Assembly: GCA_038142205.1 (NCBI GenBank)
Contig: JAYQJO010000001.1
Coordinates: 558,001 to 622,000, forward strand
DNA from: UBA7359 sp038142205
GTDB lineage: Bacteria > Pseudomonadota > Gammaproteobacteria > Eutrophobiales > Eutrophobiaceae
DNA length: 64,000 nt
Direction of reading: 5' to 3'
Positions within the stretch are counted from its first letter, which is position 1. Each line of letters starts with the position of its first letter. This document shows, in pieces, positions 40,944 through 49,292 of the stretch. The notes under the pieces were generated by a model. The model made no database searches and was not told where the DNA came from. It was given only the letters and a program-made list of their open reading frames with translations. Both the position numbers and the translations under genes were made by a program.

Positions 40944-41834
40944 ATGAACTTTCCCGATTACCCGTCAAATTCGTCAGCTTATTTCGAAGTGAATAATTTG
41001 AGAATGCATTATCTTGAGGGTGGTAAAGATAATGATGAAACACTGGTGATGATCCACGGTAATCCTAGTTGGTCATTTTATTATCGAAACTTGTTTAATG
41101 CTTTAATCGATAAGTACCATTGTATTGTCCCTGACCATATTGGTATGGGCTTGTCTGATAAACCGGCTGATGACGAATACAGTTTTACACTTGAAGAACG
41201 TGTCGATAATCTGGAAGCTTTATTAGACTTTACATCAAGTAATAAGAACTTAACGCTTATTGTCCATGATTGGGGGGGAATGATTGGTTTAGCTTATGCC
41301 ACACGTTATCCGGACAGAATAAAACGATTAATTATTTCCAATACAGCAGGCTTTCATATTCCTGAAGGTAAACAGGTTCCATGGCAGTTAAAGCTAACCC
41401 GTACTTCTGTTATTGGCGCATTACTAAACCAGGGCTTTAATGCCTTTCCAAAAGGCGCCGTGAGCAAGTGTGTTACTTGCAAGCCAATGTCAAAAGAAGT
41501 CGGACAAGCTTATATTGCACCCTATAATAGTTGGGCAAATCGTTTGTCAGTACTACGTTTTGTCGAAGATATTCCGCTTACTAAAAGCCATATTTCTTAT
41601 GATATTGTTGATGGTGTTGATAAAAACCTAGATCAATTTAAAACACTGCCTGTTTTGATTTGCTGGGGTTTAAACGATTTTGTGTTTGATAATGATTTTC
41701 TTGCAGAATGGAAACGGCGACTGCCTGACGCGGAATATCACGAATATGATGCGGGTCATTATTTATTAGAAGATGCTGGAGATGAGGTGATCCCTGTAAT
41801 GCAACAATTTATTGATAAAAACCCAATTAAATAA
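40944..41834 (+). CDS. oleB: OleB: alpha/beta-hydrolase-fold beta-lactone decarboxylase
   Basis: A 296-residue alpha/beta hydrolase of the haloalkane-dehalogenase-like group. The nucleophile is the Asp in the elbow VHDWGGMIG, with an oxyanion/tryptophan segment GNPSWSFYYRNL and a C-terminal His in DAGHYLLED. In Ole systems this protein decarboxylates the beta-lactone made by OleC to give the cis-olefin. Its stop is followed four bases later by the oleC ATG, so the two are coupled, though not fused as in some actinobacteria. Confidence 0.88.
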   Translation: MNFPDYPSNSSAYFEVNNLRMHYLEGGKDNDETLVMIHGNPSWSFYYRNLFNALIDKYHCIVPDHIGMGLSDKPADDEYSFTLEERVDNLEALLDFTSSNKNLTLIVHDWGGMIGLAYATRYPDRIKRLIISNTAGFHIPEGKQVPWQLKLTRTSVIGALLNQGFNAFPKGAVSKCVTCKPMSKEVGQAYIAPYNSWANRLSVLRFVEDIPLTKSHISYDIVDGVDKNLDQFKTLPVLICWGLNDFVFDNDFLAEWKRRLPDAEYHEYDAGHYLLEDAGDEVIPVMQQFIDKNPIK

Positions 41835-41838
41835 AATC

Positions 41839-43488
41839 ATGATTACGGCAAATATTGCCTCACATTTACCTGTTATCGCAGAACAGCAACCGAATACCTA
41901 TGCTGTTGTTCAAGCTGAAAAAAAACAAGCTAAACCTTCTTATGAAACTGCCTATACCTATCAGCAACTGAATCAGCAAAGCGATGTTATTGCTAACGGC
42001 TTAAAACAATATGGTATAGCAAAGGGAACACGAGTCGTACTCATGGTTCAACCTGGTCTGGATTTTTTTGCCCTGGTTTTTGCTCTATTTAAACTAGGAG
42101 CAGTGTTAGTAGCGGTGGATCCGGGTATGGGGATAAAGAATCTAGGCAAGTGTCTGAAGGAAGCTAAACCTGAAGCCTTTATTGGAAATTCAAAAGCAAA
42201 CTTCGCAAGAATTATTCTAGCTTGGGCAAAAAGTACTATAAATAAAACAGTTTTAGTAGGCGGTAATGTATTAACGAATCAACTGATTACCGGTCTTGAT
42301 GAAATAAAGTCGCTGGGAAAAACAGCAAATCGCATAAAAGATGAAACAAAAGCAGAAGATATTGCGGCTATTCTTTTTACCAGTGGTAGTACAGGTATTC
42401 CAAAAGGCGTGGTCTATACTCATGCTAATTTCTCTGCGCAAGTTCAGGCGTTAAAAGAACTTTATAATATAGAACCTGGCGAAATTGATCTTGCTACCTT
42501 TCCTTTGTTTGGCTTATTTGCACCTGCGCTTGGAATGACATCTATTATTCCGCAAATGGACTTTACTAAACCCGGTTCAGTTGAGCCAACAAGAATTATA
42601 GATGCGGTTAATCATTACAAGTGTACTACCATGTTTGGTTCACCGGCATTGTTGAATCGTGTTGGTAAATGGGCAGAAAATAAAGAGATAAAACTACCTT
42701 CCTTGAAACGCGTATTATCTGCAGGCGCACCAGTGACGACTACAGTATTAAGCAGGTTTAAGCGTTTATTAAATAGTCAAACGGAAATATTTACGCCTTA
42801 TGGCGCAACAGAATCGTTACCGGTTAGTTCTATAGGAAGCGATGAAGTTATAAAAGAGACTGCTACAGCGACGATAGAAGGCAAAGGTGTTTGTGTAGGC
42901 AGACCAGTAGCAGGCTTAGATGTTAGAATAATAAAAATAAGTGATGAGATTATTTCTGAATGGAGTGATGATTTGACGTTAGCTGCAAATCAGATTGGCG
43001 AAATTTGTGTCAGAGGGCCTCAGGTAACGCGTTCTTATTTTAGTCGTAGTAAAGAAACAGGTTTAGCAAAGATACAGACAGACAATGGTTTTTATCATCG
43101 TATGGGTGATCTGGGTTATATGGATGAAAAAGGAAGGCTTTGGTTTTGTGGCAGAAAAAGCCATCGTGTTATTACAGAGTCAGAAACACTTTTTACTATA
43201 TGCTGTGAAGCGATATTTAATACGCATGCTTCCGTTTTTCGTTCAGCATTAGTTTCTGCAAAAGATAAAGATAGAGTCGTTCCTGTTATTTGTATTGAGC
43301 TTGAAAAAGATAAGAAACACGATAAAACAGAATTAATAGAAGAATTACTCTCTATAGCAAAAGCTTCTGAGCTTACAAAGAATATACAACATATTCTTTT
43401 TCACAAAAGTTTTCCTGTTGATATACGCCATAATGCCAAGATAGGTCGTGAAAAACTGGCTGATTGGGCGACAGAGGTTTTATTTTGA
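41839..43488 (+). CDS. oleC: OleC: AMP-dependent beta-lactone synthetase
   Basis: A 549-residue adenylate-forming enzyme (ANL superfamily): phosphate-binding loop LFTSGSTGIPKG, motif TPYGATES, and the YHRMGDLGYMDEKGRLWFCGRKSHR hinge region (seen as MGDLGYMDEKG and CGRKSHR). OleC converts the beta-hydroxy acid from OleD to a beta-lactone using ATP. The start is taken as ATG 41839 because an earlier in-frame TTG (41812) lies inside oleB. Its TGA overlaps the TTG start of oleD. Confidence 0.88.
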   Translation: MITANIASHLPVIAEQQPNTYAVVQAEKKQAKPSYETAYTYQQLNQQSDVIANGLKQYGIAKGTRVVLMVQPGLDFFALVFALFKLGAVLVAVDPGMGIKNLGKCLKEAKPEAFIGNSKANFARIILAWAKSTINKTVLVGGNVLTNQLITGLDEIKSLGKTANRIKDETKAEDIAAILFTSGSTGIPKGVVYTHANFSAQVQALKELYNIEPGEIDLATFPLFGLFAPALGMTSIIPQMDFTKPGSVEPTRIIDAVNHYKCTTMFGSPALLNRVGKWAENKEIKLPSLKRVLSAGAPVTTTVLSRFKRLLNSQTEIFTPYGATESLPVSSIGSDEVIKETATATIEGKGVCVGRPVAGLDVRIIKISDEIISEWSDDLTLAANQIGEICVRGPQVTRSYFSRSKETGLAKIQTDNGFYHRMGDLGYMDEKGRLWFCGRKSHRVITESETLFTICCEAIFNTHASVFRSALVSAKDKDRVVPVICIELEKDKKHDKTELIEELLSIAKASELTKNIQHILFHKSFPVDIRHNAKIGREKLADWATEVLF

Positions 43489-44471
43489 AAGCGTTAGTTA
43501 CCGGAGGGGGAGGGTTTTTAGGCGGAGCGATTGTTAAAGCGCTTTTAAAACGAGGTGATAAGGTTAAAACAATCCAGCGTGGTGATTATCCGTTTTTACA
43601 AGAATTAAATGCAGAAATTCATAAAGGTGACTTAACTCGGTTTGAAGATATTAATGAAGCTGTAAAAAACTGTGATGTTGTTTTTCATGTGGCAGCAAAA
43701 GCAGGAGTGTGGGGCGGTTATGAGGATTATTATCAAGCAAATGTTGTTGCGACAAAAAATGTAATAGAGGCATGCCGTAGAAATAAGGTCGCTAACCTGG
43801 TTTATACCAGTACACCCAGCGTTGTATTTGATGGTAATAATGAAGAAGGTATTAATGAAACTACGCCTTATAGCAAGAAGTTCTATAATGCCTATCAAAA
43901 AACAAAAGCAGAAGCTGAACAACAGGTAATTTGTGCAAATAACGAATCATTAAAAACAGTTTCATTACGGCCGCATTTAATCTGGGGTCCTGGCGATAAT
44001 CATCTTGTTCCTCGTGTCATTAACAAAGCTAAAGCAAAACGATTAAGGTTAGTGGGTAACAATGATTATAAAGTGGATTCATGTTATATCGATAATGCAG
44101 TAAATGCACATCTACTTGCTGCAGATGAACTTATGTCTGATGGCAAGTGTGCTGGGAAAAGTTATTTCATCAGCAATGATGAACCAATTAGCATGAGAGA
44201 ACTTCTCAATAAAATATTAAGTTCTGCCTGTTTATCTAGCGTAAAAAACAGGATTCCAGAGAAAGCAGCCTACTGCTTAGGCGCATCATTAGAAATAATT
44301 TATAAAAGCTTTAATATTAAAGCTGAGCCAACAATAACAAGGTTTGTGGCCAAGCAACTTTCAACAGCTCACTGGTTTGATTTAACTGCAGCTAAACAAG
44401 ATTTAAATTATAAAGTACTCGTTAGTATTGATGAAGGCATGGAAGAGCTTAAAAAATCATTAAGAAGCTAG
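43485..44471 (+). CDS. oleD: OleD: NAD(P)H-dependent 2-alkyl-3-ketoacid reductase
   Basis: A 328-residue extended SDR: Rossmann motif VTGGGGFLGGAIV, catalytic Tyr/Lys in YNAYQKTKAEAEQQV, and substrate-side LRPHLIWGPGDNHLVPR. In Ole pathways it reduces the OleA product to the 2-alkyl-3-hydroxyacid used by OleC. The probable start is TTG 43485, overlapping the oleC stop as TTGA; this puts the Rossmann motif at the very N terminus as in homologues. A TTG further upstream (43464) is in frame but inside oleC. Confidence 0.87.
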   Translation: MKALVTGGGGFLGGAIVKALLKRGDKVKTIQRGDYPFLQELNAEIHKGDLTRFEDINEAVKNCDVVFHVAAKAGVWGGYEDYYQANVVATKNVIEACRRNKVANLVYTSTPSVVFDGNNEEGINETTPYSKKFYNAYQKTKAEAEQQVICANNESLKTVSLRPHLIWGPGDNHLVPRVINKAKAKRLRLVGNNDYKVDSCYIDNAVNAHLLAADELMSDGKCAGKSYFISNDEPISMRELLNKILSSACLSSVKNRIPEKAAYCLGASLEIIYKSFNIKAEPTITRFVAKQLSTAHWFDLTAAKQDLNYKVLVSIDEGMEELKKSLRS

Positions 44472-44479
44472 ATAAACTT

Positions 44480-45202
44480 ATGACATTCGATAATAAGCTT
44501 CTATATAAGTCTGTTGAATTAACAGAAAAAAAAATACATGTTTTTCTTTTGCATCTTGAAGAATATAATGAGGAGCAGCTCTATAACTTTTTATTAAATG
44601 ATGAAAAGGAAAGAGCAGATAAACTGAAAGTCGAGCTGAAGAAAAAACAATTTATTATCTCCAGAAGCGTCCTTAGAAAAATCATTTCAAACAGTATAAA
44701 TAAGCCTCATGATGAAATTAAGTTTTTTTATGGTAAGCATGGTAAACCACTTATAAAAGATAAACACAATGATAAAGTGATAGAGTTTAATGTTTCACAT
44801 TCTGAACAGTGTATATTGATTGCAGTAACATTAGATAATAAGGTTGGTGTTGATGTAGAGAGAATTGATGAAAAAATTGATTATAAATCGTTATCAACAC
44901 GATTTTTTAGTAAGAAAGAAAATGAGTTTTTAAGAAGCCTGAAAGAAAGTAAAAAACTTAATGCCTTTTATAGTATCTGGGCAAGAAAAGAGGCCTTTAT
45001 TAAAGCGACAGGTAAAGGAATCAGTTTTGGTTTGGATAAGTTTTCTGTTTGTTCAAATAATAAATTTACGCCTAAGATAGATATTCAACATAAAGAAGTG
45101 CTAGAAGAAAACTGGTTTAGTTTTGAATTGATAAATATTGAACAATATAAAACAGCATTATCAACTAATAATAAAGAAGCAGAGATTATTTTTTACCGGT
45201 AA
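44480..45202 (+). CDS. pfaE: Sfp/PfaE-type 4'-phosphopantetheinyl transferase
   Basis: A 240-residue Sfp-type PPTase with the magnesium-binding GVDVERID motif, the catalytic WARKEAFIKATGKG motif and an upstream FNVSHSEQ. It attaches phosphopantetheine to carrier proteins; PUFA synthases usually need a dedicated enzyme of this type (PfaE). Its position eight bases after oleD, at the end of the block, strongly suggests it activates the four ACPs of PfaA. It makes the locus self-sufficient. The last codons overlap the convergent cyclic-nucleotide-binding gene by 17 bases. Confidence 0.92.
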   Translation: MTFDNKLLYKSVELTEKKIHVFLLHLEEYNEEQLYNFLLNDEKERADKLKVELKKKQFIISRSVLRKIISNSINKPHDEIKFFYGKHGKPLIKDKHNDKVIEFNVSHSEQCILIAVTLDNKVGVDVERIDEKIDYKSLSTRFFSKKENEFLRSLKESKKLNAFYSIWARKEAFIKATGKGISFGLDKFSVCSNNKFTPKIDIQHKEVLEENWFSFELINIEQYKTALSTNNKEAEIIFYR

Positions 45203-45686
45203 GTAGGGAGGCCAATCGCTCAGTAGTGTGTCGTAAACGAGCAGTTAGTATTTTAGATAATATCCATAATAATTTATTGCCAATTTCGTTATTTTGTTTG
45301 ACGATATCTTCAAAATCTTCACGGGTAATCAACAATACTGTCGAATCTATAGAAGCAATGGCAGATGCTGAAAACGGTTCCCCATCAATAATTCCCATTT
45401 CTCCTATCGATTCGCCCGATCGAACTTCTGCTATCTTTAGTTGTTCGTCATTTGGTAAACCTTTAAATATATTAATGTTTCCATCAGTAATGATACAAAG
45501 ACAATTACTGTTATCGCCTTCATGTAATACAGTACACCCTGTATCAGCCGAATAAGCTCTAAACCATTTTGCAAGCACATCAATTTCTTCATCATTAAAA
45601 CTTTCAAAGAAGCTCGACTCTTTTATAATTTTAAAGGACGCATCTCTAAATGATTTACCATCATCAAGTAATTTTAATTCTTTCAT
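45186..45686 (-). CDS. Single-domain cyclic-nucleotide-binding (CRP-like sensor) protein
   Basis: A 166-residue protein with one cNMP-binding beta-roll domain (EGDNSNCLCIITDGNINIF, and the RSGESIGEMGIIDGEPFSAS phosphate-binding cassette in the middle). No DNA-binding helix-turn-helix follows, so it is not a CRP-type transcription factor by itself. It lies 15 bases downstream of the aminotransferase gene in the same direction and overlaps the tail of the convergent PPTase gene. Its ligand and partner are unknown; it may tune an enzyme or act through protein contacts. Confidence 0.82.
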   Translation of the reverse strand: MKELKLLDDGKSFRDASFKIIKESSFFESFNDEEIDVLAKWFRAYSADTGCTVLHEGDNSNCLCIITDGNINIFKGLPNDEQLKIAEVRSGESIGEMGIIDGEPFSASAIASIDSTVLLITREDFEDIVKQNNEIGNKLLWILSKILTARLRHTTERLASLLTGKK

Positions 45687-45701
45687 TTTTAATTATTTTT
45701 C

Positions 45702-47129
45702 CTAAATACTGCCTTCTGAAGGCCAGGAATGGTTAAGGTTTGGTGTATTTGGAAACGATGATTTTCCAATTCTTGAAATGACTTCCCAGCAAGGACCAGG
45801 AAACTTATGTAACGATTCCATTACTGCTTTAAATGAAGCAATAAAATAATCAGCATCGGATTTCTCGATTGTTAATGACGGAATTAATTTAATCACATCA
45901 AGATTATGCCCCGCAACCTGAGTTAAGATAGCATGATCTTGTAATAAAGGGATAGTAATAGCTTGAGGGAAGAGGCTTTTATTTAATTTATGAGCAAGAG
46001 CCCAAGCTGCTTTAAGTTTAAGTGAACTTGGAGAACCAAACTCAATACCAATCATAAGTCCACGCCAGCGTATATCTTTTATAAACTCATAAGAATCTTT
46101 AAGCTCGGTTAATTGTTTGCCAAGTTGATTGCCTATCTCAATTGCATTTTGCATAAGATTATGTTCATCCATGTAATCCAGTGTCGCAAGGCCAGCTGCC
46201 ATGGCCAGATTACCTTGTCCAAAAGTTGACGAATGAACAACAGAACGATCCATAGTTGAAAATACTTTGTTATAAATCCATTTGCGCGTAAGAACTGCAC
46301 CTACAGGAATGAAACCGCCTGAAAGTGATTTTGATAAAATTACGATATCGGGATCAATGCCGCCCTCTTCGTGTTCTAAAGCCAGGAACTTACCAGTACG
46401 TCCCATACCGCTTTGAATTTCATCTGCAATAAATAGCGTTCTGTATTTATGACATAATTCCTGTGCTTGTTTCAGGTAGCCCGTTGGTGGAATGTTAACG
46501 CCTTTTCCCTGAATAGGTTCTACTATGAATGCAGCTATCTCATTTCGAGATAATGCTTTTTCAAGTGCTTCTATATCACCAAAAGTAACCTGAATACAAT
46601 CGGGTAATAATTTCCCAAAACCTTTACGAAAAGTTTCATCGCCATTAACTGAAAGCGACCCATTACTAAGCCCATGGAATGCTTTTTTTGCATGAATAAT
46701 GCCTGAGCGGTTTGTAGCACAACGAGCAAATTTAATGGCTGTTTCAACACCTTCGGTACCTGAACTAGTGAAATAAGCATAATCCAGCTCATTTGGCATA
46801 CGTTGTTTTAGTTCTTTAGCCAGCAGCCCAGATAGTAATGGTGCATCTAATTGCACAAGACTAGGATAGTCAGACTCCATGAAATCAATTAATGTTTGAC
46901 GAATTTCAGGATTATTTCGGCCAACATTAAATACGCCATACCCGGATAGCATATCGAGATAACGACAACCTTTGATATCCCATAAATATTGACCTTCTGC
47001 TTTTGTATAGCATTTATCAAAACCTATCGTGCTCAAGGTCTTGGCGAAACGCGGATTAACATGTTTTTCATGCAAATCGTAATTTTCGCCTCTGGCGCTG
47101 GTAAGGAGTTGTTTAATATCTAGAGCCAT
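45702..47129 (-). CDS. hpnO: Class III PLP aminotransferase, probable HpnO (aminohopanoid side-chain)
   Basis: A 475-residue class III aminotransferase: substrate/cofactor region TSSGTEGVETAIKFAR, IVEPIQGKGVNIP, FIADEIQSGMGRTG, and the PLP lysine in LSKSLSGGFIPVG. The N-terminal LDMLSGYGVFNVGRNNP and HAKKAFHGLSNGSLSVNGDE match HpnO-type enzymes, which install the C35 amino group to make aminobacteriohopanetriol. Proximity to hpnI-J-K-L and shc favours that role. An ornithine- or acetylornithine-type transaminase is the alternative, since the family is broad. Confidence 0.68.
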   Translation of the reverse strand: MALDIKQLLTSARGENYDLHEKHVNPRFAKTLSTIGFDKCYTKAEGQYLWDIKGCRYLDMLSGYGVFNVGRNNPEIRQTLIDFMESDYPSLVQLDAPLLSGLLAKELKQRMPNELDYAYFTSSGTEGVETAIKFARCATNRSGIIHAKKAFHGLSNGSLSVNGDETFRKGFGKLLPDCIQVTFGDIEALEKALSRNEIAAFIVEPIQGKGVNIPPTGYLKQAQELCHKYRTLFIADEIQSGMGRTGKFLALEHEEGGIDPDIVILSKSLSGGFIPVGAVLTRKWIYNKVFSTMDRSVVHSSTFGQGNLAMAAGLATLDYMDEHNLMQNAIEIGNQLGKQLTELKDSYEFIKDIRWRGLMIGIEFGSPSSLKLKAAWALAHKLNKSLFPQAITIPLLQDHAILTQVAGHNLDVIKLIPSLTIEKSDADYFIASFKAVMESLHKFPGPCWEVISRIGKSSFPNTPNLNHSWPSEGSI

Positions 47130-47305
47130 CGATTTCTAGTCCGTTAAACTATCTTTATGCGATATAGAATAATCTGAGTATTCTGTTCTTGCCAGTATTT
47201 GTTAGTGAATTTTAAGGATTTTTAGAATATTACACACAGCAGATGCCATTTTTTGTTAAATTTATCATGTGCAAAATTTCTATATCATAAGAGTGACAAA
47301 TATTA

Positions 47306-48079
47306 ATGCAAAATTCGTATAACTTACCTATTTATTACGATGTCTCGTTTTCGCATGAAATGTCAGAAGAACTGGCTTTTTTGAAAGCGGCCTTTAACTA
47401 TTATTGCAAATCTTCATGTCCGAAAATATTGGAGCCTGCCTGTGGCACTGGGCGACTAATTATACCGCTGCTACGTTCTGGTTTTAATTGTACCGGTTTT
47501 GATTTGAATGAATATGCACTCGATTATTTGAACAAGAAATTAAATAGACAAAAACTAAAAGCGCATATTTTTCATGCGGACATGACAAATTTTCAGGTTA
47601 AGGCAAAACACTATGATGCCGCATTTTGCACTGTCGATACATTTCGACATTTATTAACAGAGAAGCAGGCTGAACAACATTTAAAAAACGTTGCCAAAGC
47701 GATAAAGAAAAACGGAATTTATGTGCTTGGCTTACATTTAATTCCTGAGAGAAATAGGCTGATAAATAGTGTTATACGTTGGACAAATCGAAGAGGCGGC
47801 CTGACTGTTAAAACAAGTATGGCAATGATTGGAACGGATAAACGAAAAAGAACAGAAACACTAAAGGTTGTGCTAAAGCCCATGACTAAAAATAGAAGGG
47901 ACAAATACACTTCAATTTATCAATTAAGAACCTATACTTTAAAACAGCTAATGAAACTACTGGAAAAAACATCCGTGTTTTCAGTAGAAAATGTTTATGA
48001 TGAATACTATGACTTGGATAGACCGATAAGCCTTAATTCGAGATCTCAGTATGCTGTACTGATATTACGTAAACTTTAG
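47306..48079 (+). CDS. Class I SAM-dependent methyltransferase
   Basis: A 257-residue methyltransferase with motif I ILEPACGTGRLIIPLL (about residues 42-57), an acidic loop FDLNEYAL and motif II/III FHADMTNF. It is divergent from hpnO across a 176-base gap that may hold both promoters. The substrate cannot be told from sequence. Its location next to an aminohopanoid gene raises the possibility of lipid or amine methylation, but it could equally be unrelated. Confidence 0.8.
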   Translation: MQNSYNLPIYYDVSFSHEMSEELAFLKAAFNYYCKSSCPKILEPACGTGRLIIPLLRSGFNCTGFDLNEYALDYLNKKLNRQKLKAHIFHADMTNFQVKAKHYDAAFCTVDTFRHLLTEKQAEQHLKNVAKAIKKNGIYVLGLHLIPERNRLINSVIRWTNRRGGLTVKTSMAMIGTDKRKRTETLKVVLKPMTKNRRDKYTSIYQLRTYTLKQLMKLLEKTSVFSVENVYDEYYDLDRPISLNSRSQYAVLILRKL

Positions 48080-48087
48080 AAAAAAGA

Positions 48088-48630
48088 TTATTTTTTATTA
48101 AAATCGGCCAAGCTTGAGAATGAAAACATATAATCACTGTCAGGCAAGGGAGTATGACATGCCGCACATTCAAGTTTATTTTCTTTAGGGGAGCCATCTG
48201 TATTGTATATAGCAAAACCCCAGTTTTCAGCGCGGTCTTCGGTACTAAAACTGCTATCCCAATCAGATCTTTTCTCCATGACGGCAACAGCTGCAAGCTT
48301 TCCTTTTTCAAATAACCCTGCGCTATTCGTTATTTTATTACCATCATCATCTAATTTTGCTTTATAAATTTCCATAATGATTTTTGAGCCATCAGCAAGC
48401 TTTCCATCTTTAACGGAGTTTATGGCTATTTCATTAGCATGCATGACGGCTAATTGTTTACCGTTAACTCTGTTCCGTGTGTCATACTGAATAAACTCTG
48501 TTTTATAAGCTTCAGGAAAACTAACGTGCTCGGGATTACCTCCTGCATAAGCAAACAGGCTAATTGATAACGCGATACATAAGGAAATAGTCTTTTTCAT
48601 CAATACTCTCCAAATTAAGTTTATAAACAT
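48088..48630 (-). CDS. Cytochrome P460-family periplasmic c-type haem protein
   Basis: A 180-residue secreted protein with a signal peptide (residues 1-20, KKTISLCIALSISLFAYA) and a single CxxCH haem site (LECAACHTPLP) near residue 158. The body matches the cytochrome P460 domain (FPEAYKTEFIQYDTRNR). Characterised members oxidise hydroxylamine or bind NO, and P460 proteins are common in methane- and ammonia-oxidisers. The annotated upstream in-frame start (about 10 residues longer) is less likely than the ATG at 48600 that gives the clean signal peptide. Divergent from a marR gene. Confidence 0.82.
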   Translation of the reverse strand: MFINLIWRVLMKKTISLCIALSISLFAYAGGNPEHVSFPEAYKTEFIQYDTRNRVNGKQLAVMHANEIAINSVKDGKLADGSKIIMEIYKAKLDDDGNKITNSAGLFEKGKLAAVAVMEKRSDWDSSFSTEDRAENWGFAIYNTDGSPKENKLECAACHTPLPDSDYMFSFSSLADFNKK

Positions 48631-48738
48631 AATTTAGTGTTAAAATGTAAGTATGCTAAATTGTGCTAACAGTATAGTAGAGATAAAATATGTGGACAAG
48701 TATTTAGTGCACGAAATAATTAGATTGGCTTTTATAAA

Positions 48739-49164
48739 ATGGGACCTAAACTAGACGAACAGCTTTGTTATACCTTGTATTCAACATCACGAGCGATAAC
48801 TCAGGCATATAAATCATTGCTTGATCCACTAGGCTTAACCTACCCGCAGTATGTTGTCATGATGGCCTTATGGGATAAAGAAGCGGTGAAAATAAGCGAA
48901 GTGGCTGATGCTACCGGTCTCAGCAATGCTACATTGAGTCCACTGTTAAAACGACTCGAAGTAAATGGCTATATTGAACGAAGATTCGCTGAAGAAGATG
49001 AGCGTCAGAAATCAATATTGTTAACGAAAGTGGGCAAGGCATTGGGGAAAAAGGCTAAAAAAGCAAGTGAATTAGCTTTATGTGCAACAGGTCTAAATGA
49101 GAAAGAGGTTACTAAGTTAATGAGTCTTTGTATCTCAATCAAAAATAATTTAAACAAAGAGTGA
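48739..49164 (+). CDS. MarR-family transcriptional regulator
   Basis: A 141-residue winged-helix protein. The recognition region is KISEVADATGLSNATLSPLLKRLEVNGYIERR and the wing is EEDERQKSILLT, both typical of MarR (OhrR-like branch, given LTYPQYVVMMALWDKE). No obvious reactive cysteine of the OhrR type lies near the N terminus except Cys10 in LDEQLCYTLYS, which does fit the OhrR peroxide-sensing cysteine. It is divergent from the cytochrome P460 gene, and the A/T-rich 108-base gap between them may hold its operator. It probably senses organic peroxide or a small hydrophobic ligand. Confidence 0.88.
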   Translation: MGPKLDEQLCYTLYSTSRAITQAYKSLLDPLGLTYPQYVVMMALWDKEAVKISEVADATGLSNATLSPLLKRLEVNGYIERRFAEEDERQKSILLTKVGKALGKKAKKASELALCATGLNEKEVTKLMSLCISIKNNLNKE

Positions 49165-49292
49165 CGTTGTTCGAAATAGAGTGGTTTAGTTTTTTTAATT
49201 TTTGATAAGAATTAAATTTGAAAAATTAAAAATATAGATACGAATATATCTCTTGGTGAGATAGTTTATAATTAACAAAAAAATCTTGAGCT

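Noticed and set aside
24333..45202. Recent horizontal transfer marked by integrase, IS or att sites around pfa-ole.
   Set aside because: No transposase, integrase or tRNA-adjacent boundary is visible; codon and base composition by eye resemble the neighbours.
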